The notes under the pieces are model-generated. The model searched no databases, was not told the DNA's origin, and worked only from the letters and a program-made list of their open reading frames with translations. From Halomonas sp. DQ26W (lineage in GTDB: Bacteria > Pseudomonadota > Gammaproteobacteria > Pseudomonadales > Halomonadaceae), in the NCBI RefSeq assembly GCF_003339685.1, contig NZ_QPKI01000014.1, positions 1 to 64,000 on the forward strand: 64,000 nucleotides of DNA. The letters run 5' to 3'. Position 1 is the stretch's first letter; each line of letters opens with the position of its first letter. Below, one piece after another: positions 51,434 to 62,967 of this stretch. Made by a program: the position numbers and the translations under genes.

Positions 51434-52840
51434 TCAACGCTGTCCATGGTCAAGGTCTTCCCCCGGCAAGACCTCCTTGCCGTCGAAATAATCCTTGGTC
51501 ACCTTGAACACCACCGGTGAGAGCAGTGCCAGCGCAATCAGGTTGGGAATCGCCATCATGGCATTGAAGGTGTCAGCCATCAGCCAGATGAAACCGAGCT
51601 GCGCTATCGCCCCCAGAGGGATGGCCAATACGAACAGCGTTCGATAGAGCATGATCGAGCGTGTGCCGAACAGGAACTGGAAGCACTTCTCACCGTAGAA
51701 GGACCACCCCAGTATGGTAGTGAAGGCAAATACCGCCAATGCCACCGACACGATCTGATTGCCGAAGCCGGGTAGCGCCGCATCGAAAGAGAGCGCCGTC
51801 AGCGAAGCGCCCTGCTCGCCCTCGATCCACACCGTGGATGTCAGGATCACCAGCGCCGTGATGGTGCAAACGATGATCGTATCGATGAAGGTGCCCAGCA
51901 TGGCGATGAGGCCCTGGCGCACCGGATTCTTGGTCTTTGCCGCCGCATGGGCGATGGGCGCACTACCCAGGCCAGCTTCGTTGGAGAAGATGCCTCGCGC
52001 CACGCCAAAGCGGATGGCCGCCATAACGGCTGCGCCGGCGAAGCCGCCCGCCGCTGCATGCGGGTTGAAGGCATAGTAGAAAATCAGACCGAAGGCCTCG
52101 CCGATCTGACCCGCATTGACGATCAGCACAAGCAATCCCGCAATGATATAGAGGATGCCCATGACCGGCACCAACTTGCCCGCCACCTTGGCTATACGCT
52201 TGATGCCGCCAAGGATAACTGCCCCGGCCAGCACCATGATTACTACGCCTGTCAGCCAGTGCGGGATGTTGAACGTGGAATCCAACGCGTCGGCGACGGA
52301 ATTGGACTGCACCGTATTGCCGATCCCGAAGGCAGCGATGGCGCCGAAGAAGGCGAAAGCACCACCCAGCCACAGCCACTTCCTGCCCAGCCCATTCTTG
52401 ATGTAGAACATCGGCCCACCGACGTGGTAACCGGTACTATCGGTCTCGCGAAAGCGAACGGCCAGCACGGCTTCGGCGAACTTGGTCGCCATACCCACCA
52501 GGGCAGTGATCCACATCCAGAATATCGCCCCTGGCCCACCCAGGGCGATGGCTGTCGCCACCCCGGCAATATTACCCGTACCGATAGTGGCAGAGAGCGC
52601 CGTCATCAAGGCGTTGAAGGGCGAAATCTCCCCCTCCTCTTCCACTCGCTTCTTTTCCCCCGGTTTCGGCTTGGCATCGCGTCCCTGCCACATCAACTTG
52701 AAGCCAACACCCAGCTTGCGAAGGGGCATCAATTTCAGGCCGAGCTGCAGATAGAGGCCAACGCCCAGCAGCAAAATGAGCATCAACGGACCCCAGACCA
52801 CGCTGTTGATGGTCGTGAATATCGTTGTCAAGATTTCCAC
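51434..52840 (-). CDS. AGCS-family sodium:amino acid symporter (alanine/glycine)
   Basis: 468-aa membrane protein with about eleven hydrophobic segments and the AGCS signatures (GTGNIAGVATAIALGGPGAIFWMW, NEAGLGSAPIAHAAA). It takes up alanine or glycine with sodium. It lies 42 bp upstream of gcvT on the same strand, which favours glycine as a substrate. The promoter lies in the shared region with gcvH. Confidence 0.9.
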   Translation of the reverse strand: MEILTTIFTTINSVVWGPLMLILLLGVGLYLQLGLKLMPLRKLGVGFKLMWQGRDAKPKPGEKKRVEEEGEISPFNALMTALSATIGTGNIAGVATAIALGGPGAIFWMWITALVGMATKFAEAVLAVRFRETDSTGYHVGGPMFYIKNGLGRKWLWLGGAFAFFGAIAAFGIGNTVQSNSVADALDSTFNIPHWLTGVVIMVLAGAVILGGIKRIAKVAGKLVPVMGILYIIAGLLVLIVNAGQIGEAFGLIFYYAFNPHAAAGGFAGAAVMAAIRFGVARGIFSNEAGLGSAPIAHAAAKTKNPVRQGLIAMLGTFIDTIIVCTITALVILTSTVWIEGEQGASLTALSFDAALPGFGNQIVSVALAVFAFTTILGWSFYGEKCFQFLFGTRSIMLYRTLFVLAIPLGAIAQLGFIWLMADTFNAMMAIPNLIALALLSPVVFKVTKDYFDGKEVLPGEDLDHGQR

Positions 52841-53381
52841 GCACGTATCCCTCTGTTATATGGATTTATTGTTGGGCTTGCCGACGCTCTCGCCTCACAA
52901 GCACAAGTCATGCCCAAGGCTGCCAACTGCAAAATTATCGGCAGCTCAAACCGGTGTACCATAGCGGAATAAACCATGTTTCCGCCACCCTAGCGCAATG
53001 TCATCTTCTGTATTCGTTGTATAGGGGGATACTGGAGTGCAAGCGTAACGCGTGTTTCGTATCGGAAACAATAACTCCGCTCTTCCGGTGCCGGAGGATT
53101 CCTTCTACCGCCGGCAGAGTGGACGAGTCTTGGCAAGAGCCGAGTGGTGCATGCTTGGTTATAGACTAGTGAGTGTAGTCGGCACTGCCTAATAGATGAA
53201 ATCGAGTCAATCGCCCTGTCTACCCAACGCAGCTACCGCTGGACGCGAGTCGCTTGCCGCGTCAATCTGCAGAGGTAGGCATGCAGCGCCCAAGGCTCGA
53301 CAAACCCCGGGACTCGCCAAACGGCGTCAATGGCGTTAGCATTCACCCGTTCAGAAACCTTTTTCGTATAGGAAAACTATC
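52841..53381. promoter_or_regulatory. Divergent agcS/gcvH control region
   Basis: 541 bp without a gene between the symporter and gcvH. I find no glycine riboswitch core (no ACCGAAGG-GCAA or CTCAGG-AAAAGGAC block on either strand). An 18-bp palindrome TGTTTCGTATCGGAAACA lies at 53053-53070 and looks like an operator, with a layout like TyrR-class boxes (compare the GcsR regulator of Pseudomonas glycine cleavage genes). The rest shows no other feature I can support. Confidence 0.45.
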
Positions 53382-53771
53382 ATGAGCACGATTCCTGCAA
53401 ACCTGCGCTACAACGACAGCCATGAATGGGTACAGGACAATGGTGATGGCACTGTCACTATCGGCATTACCGATCATGCTCAGGGAGCCCTGGGCGACGT
53501 GGTTTTCGTAGAGCTGCCCGATGTCGGGCGCACCTTGGCAAAGGGCGATGAGTTCGGCGTGGTCGAGTCGGTGAAAGCCGCCTCCGACCTCTACGCCCCG
53601 GTGGCCGGTGAGGTCATCGAAGTCAACGAGGCGCTCGAAGACGCCCCTGAAACGGTCAACGAGGCACCCTACGACGGCGGCTGGATCATGAAAGTGCGCA
53701 TCGAGGGCGCTGCCAGCCTCGACGACCTGCTCGACGCCGACGCCTACCAGGCCGCTACCGCCGAGGAGTGA
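53382..53771 (+). CDS. gcvH: Glycine cleavage system H protein
   Basis: 129 aa, the usual length. The lipoylated Lys lies in the [12 protein letters not shown] motif (K65). Shuttles the aminomethyl group between P and T proteins. First gene of gcvH-gcvP, 64 bp before gcvP. Highly acidic (many Asp/Glu), as is common in moderate halophiles. Confidence 0.97.
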   Translation: MSTIPANLRYNDSHEWVQDNGDGTVTIGITDHAQGALGDVVFVELPDVGRTLAKGDEFGVVESVKAASDLYAPVAGEVIEVNEALEDAPETVNEAPYDGGWIMKVRIEGAASLDDLLDADAYQAATAEE

Positions 53772-53835
53772 TTCTTCGACTGCTCTCCCCGGTCACAGTG
53801 ACCGGGATATTTAATTCCTATCGACAGGGTGCTCC

Positions 53836-56730
<2,895 letters not shown>

Positions 56731-56752
56731 GAGGCATATGACATGCCCTCAC

Positions 56753-56783
56753 GCAATCGACCCGCCAACGGCGGGTCGATTGC
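56753..56783 (+). terminator. Hairpin after gcvP
   Basis: GCAATCGACCCGCC (56753-56766), loop AAC, and perfect complement (56770-56783). It sits between the convergent gcvP and LysR genes. No long T-run follows, but stem length and location support a terminator for gcvHP and possibly for the LysR gene. Confidence 0.8.
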
Positions 56784-56808
56784 ACTCAAGGGTAGGCGTT
56801 GCCGATTT

Positions 56809-57723
56809 TCAAATAGCCGGCGCCCCCTCAGCGAAACCGAATCGTTCGCGCAGCCGCTGCTCACGGAATCCTTCGAGCAGGCGCTCATAGCGACGCGGAA
56901 CCCGGCTACTGGTACGAGTGATTAGATGCAGCGCCTCGTACTCCACCACCGGCAGGTCGAGCTCCTTGACCTGGCGCTGCCAGGGGGAGGTTTCGAGCAC
57001 CAGACGCGAAACCACCGTGAAGCCAAGCCCACGCGCCACCGCATCCAGCACCATGGCCACCTCATTGGTGAAGCCCTGTCGCCGGAACTGATTCATCGAG
57101 CGAAACTCATCGGGAAAATTGCTACGTAACAGCACACCGGCATGATTGACGCCATCAGAGTAGTTGATGAAGCCGATACCCATCAGCTCGGCAAGCGTGG
57201 TCCCTGCGAAATCCGCGGGCACCACTAGGCATAACGGTTCCTGATGCCACAGCGAACAGTCTAACTCGGGGTGACGAACCGGCTCGGTGATGATACCCAG
57301 GTCGTGTCGCCCAGCCAGCACATCGGTGACAATATCGTGACTGAAGGCAAAGCTGTAGCTGACCGTCAGGCCCGGATACATCTGCTGCTGGCCCAGTATA
57401 TAGGGATACAGCATCAGCCCCACACTACCCGGCGAACCGATGCGACACTCCCCCGTATCCAGGGCCTCATCGTCCAGGGAGTGGCGGAACTGCTCGTGCT
57501 CGGTGAACAGGCGTAGTCCATAGTCATAGGCGCGCCGGCCCGCCTCGGTAAGCGCGAAACGACGCCCATGACGCTCCAACAACGGTTTGTCGAGGTAACG
57601 CTCCAGCTTGCGCACGTGTTGGCTGACGCCGGGCTGGGTCATCTCCAGACGCTGGGCGGTGCGCGTGAAGCTGCCGGTCTCGACCAGCGTGACGAAGGTG
57701 CGGAAATACAGAGCGTTGAACAT
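56809..57723 (-). CDS. LysR-family regulator
   Basis: 304-aa LysR regulator: winged HTH (TRTAQRLEMTQPGVSQHVRKLERYL) at the N-terminus and an effector domain with GSPGSVGLMLYP and DAVARGLGFTVVSR. No adjacent operon shows a clear target: gcvHP is convergent and ppnN is divergent across 221 bp. It might control ppnN or itself. Effector unknown. Confidence 0.9.
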   Translation of the reverse strand: MFNALYFRTFVTLVETGSFTRTAQRLEMTQPGVSQHVRKLERYLDKPLLERHGRRFALTEAGRRAYDYGLRLFTEHEQFRHSLDDEALDTGECRIGSPGSVGLMLYPYILGQQQMYPGLTVSYSFAFSHDIVTDVLAGRHDLGIITEPVRHPELDCSLWHQEPLCLVVPADFAGTTLAELMGIGFINYSDGVNHAGVLLRSNFPDEFRSMNQFRRQGFTNEVAMVLDAVARGLGFTVVSRLVLETSPWQRQVKELDLPVVEYEALHLITRTSSRVPRRYERLLEGFREQRLRERFGFAEGAPAI

Positions 57724-57944
57724 GGTATATCGCTTGCGATTCGGCCGTAACCTGATGTTGCTATTCTAACAGCACCGACGAACCCGCGCAGCGCTGCGCC
57801 TCCGCCAAGCGCGTGGTAGCATTCTCGTCATGACTCGGCGAGTGTTCACAGTGAAACAAGAACAGACTTCTCGCCCTAACCAGATATTATTTTGGCGCCC
57901 TGCCCTCCGGGCAGCAGGCCATCCGACCTGACAAGGACCGTTCC

Positions 57945-59309
57945 ATGCCCGACACCATTTCCAGTACCGTTTCTCCCCTGGGCAGCCTGGAAGTGCTTTC
58001 TCAGCATGAAGTAAACCGGCTGCGCGACACATCCAAGGCCGGCCTGCATGACCTGCTGCGCCGCTGCGCCCTGGCGGTACTTAGTTCCGGCAGCATGACG
58101 GACGACAGTCTGGAGCTGATGGAGACCTATCACGATTTCGATATCGAAGTGATTCAGCAGGACCGCGGCATCCGGCTCAAGGTCACCAATGCCCCAGCCC
58201 AAGCCTTCGTCGACGGCAAGATGATTCGCGGGATCCGCGAACATCTCTCCTCGGTACTGCGTGACATCGTCTATGTCTACAACGAGATCCAGCATCATTC
58301 GCGCTTCGACCTCACCACGGCCGAGGGCACCACCAACGCTGTATTCCACATTCTGCGCAAGGCCGGCACCATGAAGCCCGGAAGGGATCCCAGCATCGTG
58401 GTGTGCTGGGGCGGGCACTCCATCGCCCGTGAAGAATACGAGTACACAAAGGACGTGGGATACCACCTGGGCCTGCGCGAACTCGACATCTGCACCGGCT
58501 GCGGCCCGGGCGCCATGAAAGGACCCATGAAGGGCGCCAACCTCGCCCACGCCAAGCAGCGGATCCATGACGGGCGCTATCTGGGCATTTCCGAACCCGG
58601 CATCATCGCCGCCGAGGCACCCAACCCGCTGGTCAACGAACTGGTGGTCATGCCCGATATCGAGAAACGTCTGGAAGCCTTCATTCGCATTGGCCATGGC
58701 ATTGTCGTCTTCCCCGGCGGTGTGGGTACCGCCGAGGAAATCCTCTACCTCCTGGGCATCCTGCTCCATCCCGACAATAGCGACATGAAGATGCCAGTCA
58801 TCTTCACCGGGCCAGCCAGTGCCAAGGACTACTTCGTGAGAATCGACGAATTTCTCGTCTATACCCTGGGTGACCAGGCCCGCGCCAAGTATCGAATCAT
58901 CGTCGACGACCCCATCGAAGTGGCCCGAACCATGCGCAAGGGAATCGACGCGGTCACCGACTTCCGCCGCGAACATCAGGACGCCTTCCACTACAACTGG
59001 CGCCTGACCATTGCCCGGGACTTCCAGGAGACCTTCGAGCCGACACACGAAGCCATGGGCAGCCTGGCTCTACACAGGAACCAGCCGGTCCACGAACTGG
59101 CCGCCAACCTGCGCCGCGCGTTTTCCGGCATTGTGGCCGGTAACGTCAAGGAGCATGGCCTGCGTGCCATTGAGGCCCATGGGCCATTCCAACTGCACGC
59201 CGAACCGGAGCTGATGCGACGGCTGGATGCATTGCTGGGTTCCTTCGTCGCCCAGGGCCGCATGAAGCTGCCAGGACAAGAGTACAAACCCTGCTATCGG
59301 CTGGTGTAG
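57945..59309 (+). CDS. ppnN: Pyrimidine/purine nucleotide 5'-monophosphate nucleosidase
   Basis: 454 aa, the same length as E. coli PpnN (YgdH), a (p)ppGpp-bound LOG-family nucleosidase that cleaves nucleotide monophosphates into base and ribose 5-phosphate. The LOG motif PGGVGTAEEIL and the GCGPGAMKGPMKGA segment are intact, flanked by the N- and C-terminal domains special to PpnN (MTDDSLELMETYHDFD; QEYKPCYRLV end). Divergent from the LysR gene. The REP-like array begins 21 bp after the stop. Confidence 0.94.
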   Translation: MPDTISSTVSPLGSLEVLSQHEVNRLRDTSKAGLHDLLRRCALAVLSSGSMTDDSLELMETYHDFDIEVIQQDRGIRLKVTNAPAQAFVDGKMIRGIREHLSSVLRDIVYVYNEIQHHSRFDLTTAEGTTNAVFHILRKAGTMKPGRDPSIVVCWGGHSIAREEYEYTKDVGYHLGLRELDICTGCGPGAMKGPMKGANLAHAKQRIHDGRYLGISEPGIIAAEAPNPLVNELVVMPDIEKRLEAFIRIGHGIVVFPGGVGTAEEILYLLGILLHPDNSDMKMPVIFTGPASAKDYFVRIDEFLVYTLGDQARAKYRIIVDDPIEVARTMRKGIDAVTDFRREHQDAFHYNWRLTIARDFQETFEPTHEAMGSLALHRNQPVHELAANLRRAFSGIVAGNVKEHGLRAIEAHGPFQLHAEPELMRRLDALLGSFVAQGRMKLPGQEYKPCYRLV

Positions 59310-59330
59310 CGACTGGAAGGAAACGCATCG

Positions 59331-61335
59331 GCAACACCGCCGGGAGGCCTGCGGCCTCCAGTCGTGATCTAAAGATTCTCCTACAGGGTGGTAGTCGCTT
59401 GTTATGGCAGGAAAAGGCAGCTGTTGGAGCGCTGCTCCGCATCGCGACTGGCGCCGGCAGGCGCCTCGGCGGAGGCCGCCGCAACGGCGATAATCGCAAC
59501 GTAACCAACACCGCCGGGAGGCTTTCAGCCTCCAGTCGTGATCTAAAGATTCTCCTACAGGGTGGTAGTCGCTTGTTATGGCAGGAAAAGGCAGCTGTTG
59601 GAGCGCTGCTCCGCATCGCGACTGGCGCCGGCAGGCGCCTCGGCGGAGGCCGCCGCAACGGCGATAACCGCAACGTAACCAACACCGCCGGGAGGCCTGC
59701 GGCCTCCAGTCGTGAGCTGAAGCTACTCCAACAACGGCGTGGCAGCGTCGGTGGAGAGGATCGCTGTTGGAGCGCTGGTCCCCATCGCGACTGGCGCCGC
59801 CAGGCGCCTCGGCGGAGGCCGCCGCAACGGCGATAACCGCAACGTAACCAACACCGCCGGGAGGCCTGCGGCCTCCAGTCGTGATCTGAAGCTACTCCAA
59901 CAACTACGTGGCAACGTCGGTGGAGAAAACAGCTGTTGGAGCGCTGCTCCGCATCGCGACTGGCGCCGGTAGGCGCCTCGGCGGAGGCCGCAACGGCAGC
60001 TGTTATCGCCACCATCGGCAACACCGCCGGGAGTCCTTCGGCCTCCAGTCGTGATCTGAAGATACTCCAACAGCGGCTTGGCACCGTCGGTGGAGAAAAC
60101 AGCTGTTGGAGCGCAGGTTTCCATCGCGACTGGCGCCGGTAGGCGCCTTGGTGGAGGCCGCCGCAACGGCGATAATCGCAACGTAACCAACACCGCCGGG
60201 AGGCCTTCGGCCTCCAGTCGTGAGCTGAAGCTACTCCAACAATGTTTATTCATATGGTGCGGTTCTGTTGGAGCGCTGCTCCGCATCGCGACTGGCGCCG
60301 GCAGGCGCCTCGGCGGAGGCCGCCGCAACGGCGATAACCGCAACGTAACCAACACCGCCGGGAGGCCTGCGGCCTCCAGTCGTGAGCTGAAGCTACTCCA
60401 ACAACGGCGTGGCAGCGTCGGTGGAGAGGATCGCTGTTGGAGCGCTGGTTTCCATCGCGACTGGCGCCGCCAGGCGCCTCGGCGGAGGCCGCCGCAACGG
60501 CGATAATCGCAACCTAACCAACACCGCCGGGAGGCCTGCGGCCTCCAGTCGTGAGCTGAAGCTACTCCAACAATGTTTATTCATATGGTGCGGTTCTGTT
60601 GGAGCGCTGGTTTCCATCGCGACTGGCGCCGCCAGGCGCCTCGGCGGAGGCCACGGCGTAGGCGAGGTCGCCAACACTGGCAACACCGCCGGGAGGCTTT
60701 CAGCCTCCAGTCGTGATCTAAAGATTCTCCTACAGGGTGGTAGTCGCTTGTTATGGCAGGAAAAGGCAGCTGTTGGAGCGCTGCTCCGCATCGCGACTGG
60801 CGCCGGCAGGCGCCTCGGCGGAGGCTGCCGGCGTTGGCGGTGGTCGCTACCATCGGCAACACCGCCGGGAGGCTTTCAGCCTCCAGTCGTGATCTGAAGA
60901 TACTCCAACAACTACGTGGCACCGTCGGTGGAGAAAACAGCTGTTGGAGCGCTGGTTTCCATCGCGACTGGCGCCGGCAGGCGCCCTGGCGGAGGCCGAC
61001 GCAACAGCGATAATCGCAACGTAACCAACACCGCCGGGAGTCCTTCGGCCTCCAGTCGTGAGCTGAAGCTACTCCAACAATGTTTATTCATATGGTGCGG
61101 TTCTGTTGGAGCGCTGCTCCGCATCGCGACTGGCGCCGGCAGGCGCCCTGGCGGAGGCCGCCGCAACGGCGATAACCGCAACCTAACCAACACCGCCGGG
61201 AGGCTTTCAGCCTCCAGTCGTGATCTAAAGATTCTCCTACAGGGTGGTAGTCGCTTGTTATGGCAGGAAAAGGCAGCTGTTGGAGCGCTGCTCCGCATCG
61301 CGACTGGCGCCGGCAGGCGCCTCGGCGGAGTCATT
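59331..61335. repeat. Array of 12 inverted-REP (BIME-like) units
   Basis: Twelve units of about 162-178 bp. Each has element A (start CAACACCGCCGGGAG, a GGAGGCC-type hairpin, CCAGTCGTGA, end CTCCAACA or CTCCTACA), a spacer of 24-37 bp, element B (start TGTTGGAGCGC, CATCGCGACTGG, a GGCGCC hairpin, CTCGGCGGAGGCC) and a linker (GCCGCAACGGCGATAA type). A starts at 59331, 59506, 59680, 59849, 60019, 60188, 60350, 60519, 60681, 60857, 61026 and 61188. The reverse complement of A aligns with B, so each unit is a head-to-head REP pair. Spacers fall into four recurring types. It fills the gap between ppnN and the small membrane protein; no RAYT transposase or cas gene is in the window. Frames through it are fortuitous. 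Confidence 0.93.
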
Positions 61336-61349
61336 ACTGTCGACGTCGC

Positions 61350-61721
61350 CTACCTGGACTCCGCCGGACGCCACCAGAGCCATAGCACATGCAGCAGCAG
61401 CCCAGCGGTGGTGGCGTGGGCGATGAACAGTTGCCAGCTGATCCAATCGGTCATCACCGCGTGCCAGGCACCCATCAACCCCAGGCCAGCGAGCAGGGAC
61501 GCACCGAAGCGCTTGAGCAGCATCGGCAGGCGGTAACGCTCGCTCGATGTCAGCATGCGCCAGTGCACCACCGCGACGGCCGCAACGGCGACCAGGGCGA
61601 GGGTGATCATTGTCAGGCGGTTGTCGTGCCCGCCCGCCAGGTAGCGCGGCACCGTGGAGAGCATCAGCACCAGCAGGCCCAGCATGATGCTCAACCGCTC
61701 CGCTGTCGGTGTGGCATTCAT
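61350..61721 (-). CDS. Small membrane protein coupled to flavodoxin
   Basis: 123-aa protein starting MNATPTAERLSIMLG with four hydrophobic segments (about 10-27, 40-58, 75-92 and 98-118). ATG at 61721 overlaps the flavodoxin stop (TGATG), so translation is coupled. I do not recognise the family. The stop lies 14 bp from the end of the REP-like array. Coupling to a flavodoxin hints at a membrane partner in electron transfer (inference only). Confidence 0.75.
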   Translation of the reverse strand: MNATPTAERLSIMLGLLVLMLSTVPRYLAGGHDNRLTMITLALVAVAAVAVVHWRMLTSSERYRLPMLLKRFGASLLAGLGLMGAWHAVMTDWISWQLFIAHATTAGLLLHVLWLWWRPAESR

Positions 61722-62185
61722 CAGGCCACCTTCAACTGCTGGGCATCGATCCACTCTTCTACCCAAGGAATCGCCGCATCATCGGCCATAAAGGTTTCCA
61801 TGGCATCGACCTCCAGCCGTTCTCCGAGACGAATGGCGTCAAGCCCCTGGAGCATATCGTCCAAATGGCGGCCGGCGCCGCAGAAGGTTTCGCCGTAGGA
61901 GCTATCACCCAGTGCAATCACACCGTAACGCAGGCCCGAAAGCATGGGGCTCCGCTCAGTCAGGCCACGAGCGAAAGGAACGAAATTACCGGGGAAGTCG
62001 CCGCTACCGGTGGTGGACACACAGAAGAGCGCAAGATCGGTGGGGGAATCAACCAAGTCGGACACGGTCGGCTGTTCGAGGATTTCCACCTCGTAGCCGG
62101 CAGACTCGAATAGCGGCTTGACCTGTTCGGCGACATCGAGCGCGCCACCATACATGGTTCCAACAAGGATCTTCAGCATTGGCAT
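61721..62185 (-). CDS. Flavodoxin-like protein (MioC type)
   Basis: 154-aa FMN flavodoxin-like protein. The phosphate-binding loop is GTMYGGA (about 9-15), TTGSGDFPGN and GDSSYGETFCGAGRHLD are the isoalloxazine-facing loops. It resembles the MioC/short-chain flavodoxin group. ATG at 62185, with a second ATG two codons later. It is the first gene of a two-gene unit with the small membrane protein. Electron partners unknown. Confidence 0.9.
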   Translation of the reverse strand: MPMLKILVGTMYGGALDVAEQVKPLFESAGYEVEILEQPTVSDLVDSPTDLALFCVSTTGSGDFPGNFVPFARGLTERSPMLSGLRYGVIALGDSSYGETFCGAGRHLDDMLQGLDAIRLGERLEVDAMETFMADDAAIPWVEEWIDAQQLKVA

Positions 62186-62294
62186 GTCGAGGATATACCT
62201 AAGTATTTTAGTAGGATATTAACACGGCGGTAGACCGCATGCAGCCCGAGGGATGTCCGAGTATAATACTCGGACTTTATGTCAAGGAGGCGAC

Positions 62295-62504
62295 ATGCTG
62301 CAGACCTTCGAAGCCTGGATCACACCGATCATGATCGGTGGACTGGTCCTTTTCATGAGCTTTATCATCTGGGACCTGGCCAAGAAATCTCAGGCCGGGC
62401 GCTTCGGCACCATCATGCTATTCCTGGTGCTCGGCGCCGGGATCCTCGGCTATCTATTGAAAGTCGTCATCACCTGGCTGATCGAAAGAGGCGGCGGAGT
62501 CTGA
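62295..62504 (+). CDS. DUF2788 small membrane protein
   Basis: 69 aa with two transmembrane segments (about 10-27 and 40-62) around the conserved loop IIWDLAKKSQAGRFGT, which matches the DUF2788 family of Pseudomonas/Halomonas. ATG at 62295 with AAGGAGG 5 nt upstream. A short terminator hairpin follows. Function unknown. Confidence 0.88.
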   Translation: MLQTFEAWITPIMIGGLVLFMSFIIWDLAKKSQAGRFGTIMLFLVLGAGILGYLLKVVITWLIERGGGV

Positions 62505-62520
62505 GCAGGCGCACGCCGAC

Positions 62521-62547
62521 GATGCCACCCCACCAACGGGTGGCATC
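62521..62547. terminator. Hairpin between DUF2788 gene and ihfA
   Basis: GATGCCACCC (62521-62530) and its complement (62538-62547) with a 7-nt loop lie between the convergent DUF2788 and ihfA genes. Confidence 0.75.
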
Positions 62548-62558
62548 ATCATGACGAC

Positions 62559-62864
62559 TCAGCTGGGCAGCGGTCCCTCGAAACACTCGACCTGGCTTTT
62601 CAACTTTTGACCGGGACGGAAGGTCACCACACGACGAGCCGAGATGGGAATCTCCTCGCCGGTCTTGGGGTTACGTCCCGGACGCTCCCGCTTGTCTCGC
62701 AGGTCGAAATTACCGAAACCGGACAGCTTTACCTGCTCGTTCTCACGCAGGCAGGCCCGGATCTCCTCGAAGAAGGCTTCCACCATCGACTTGGCTTCCC
62801 GCTTGGTCAGCCCCAACTCGGCATGCAGGTGTTCGGCCAGTTCCGCCTTGGTCAACGCTCCCAT
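62559..62864 (-). CDS. ihfA: Integration host factor subunit alpha
   Basis: 101-aa DNA-bending protein (E. coli 99 aa). HU/IHF signature [23 protein letters not shown] is present (split around the beta-arm Pro), with [11 protein letters not shown] at the start. ATG at 62864 preceded by AAGGAG. The location directly downstream of pheT is the conserved pheST-ihfA order of Gammaproteobacteria. Confidence 0.97.
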   Translation of the reverse strand: MGALTKAELAEHLHAELGLTKREAKSMVEAFFEEIRACLRENEQVKLSGFGNFDLRDKRERPGRNPKTGEEIPISARRVVTFRPGQKLKSQVECFEGPLPS

Positions 62865-62967
62865 GTCTACTCCTTCAGAGTGGCGGTCCAGCCCGCCGCC
62901 GGTCTTATCCCACCGCCTGTGCCCAATACAAAGTGCGAATATTTCCTTCCGAAAAGGATCGGAAATA

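Noticed and set aside
52841..53381. Glycine riboswitch before gcvH or agcS
   Set aside because: Neither strand shows the conserved aptamer blocks.
59331..61335. CRISPR array or a set of repeat proteins in the 59-61 kb region
   Set aside because: Repeats are long inverted pairs, spacers are reused, units are about 169 bp, and no cas genes are present. Open frames there come from translation of the repeats in several frames and have no ribosome binding sites.
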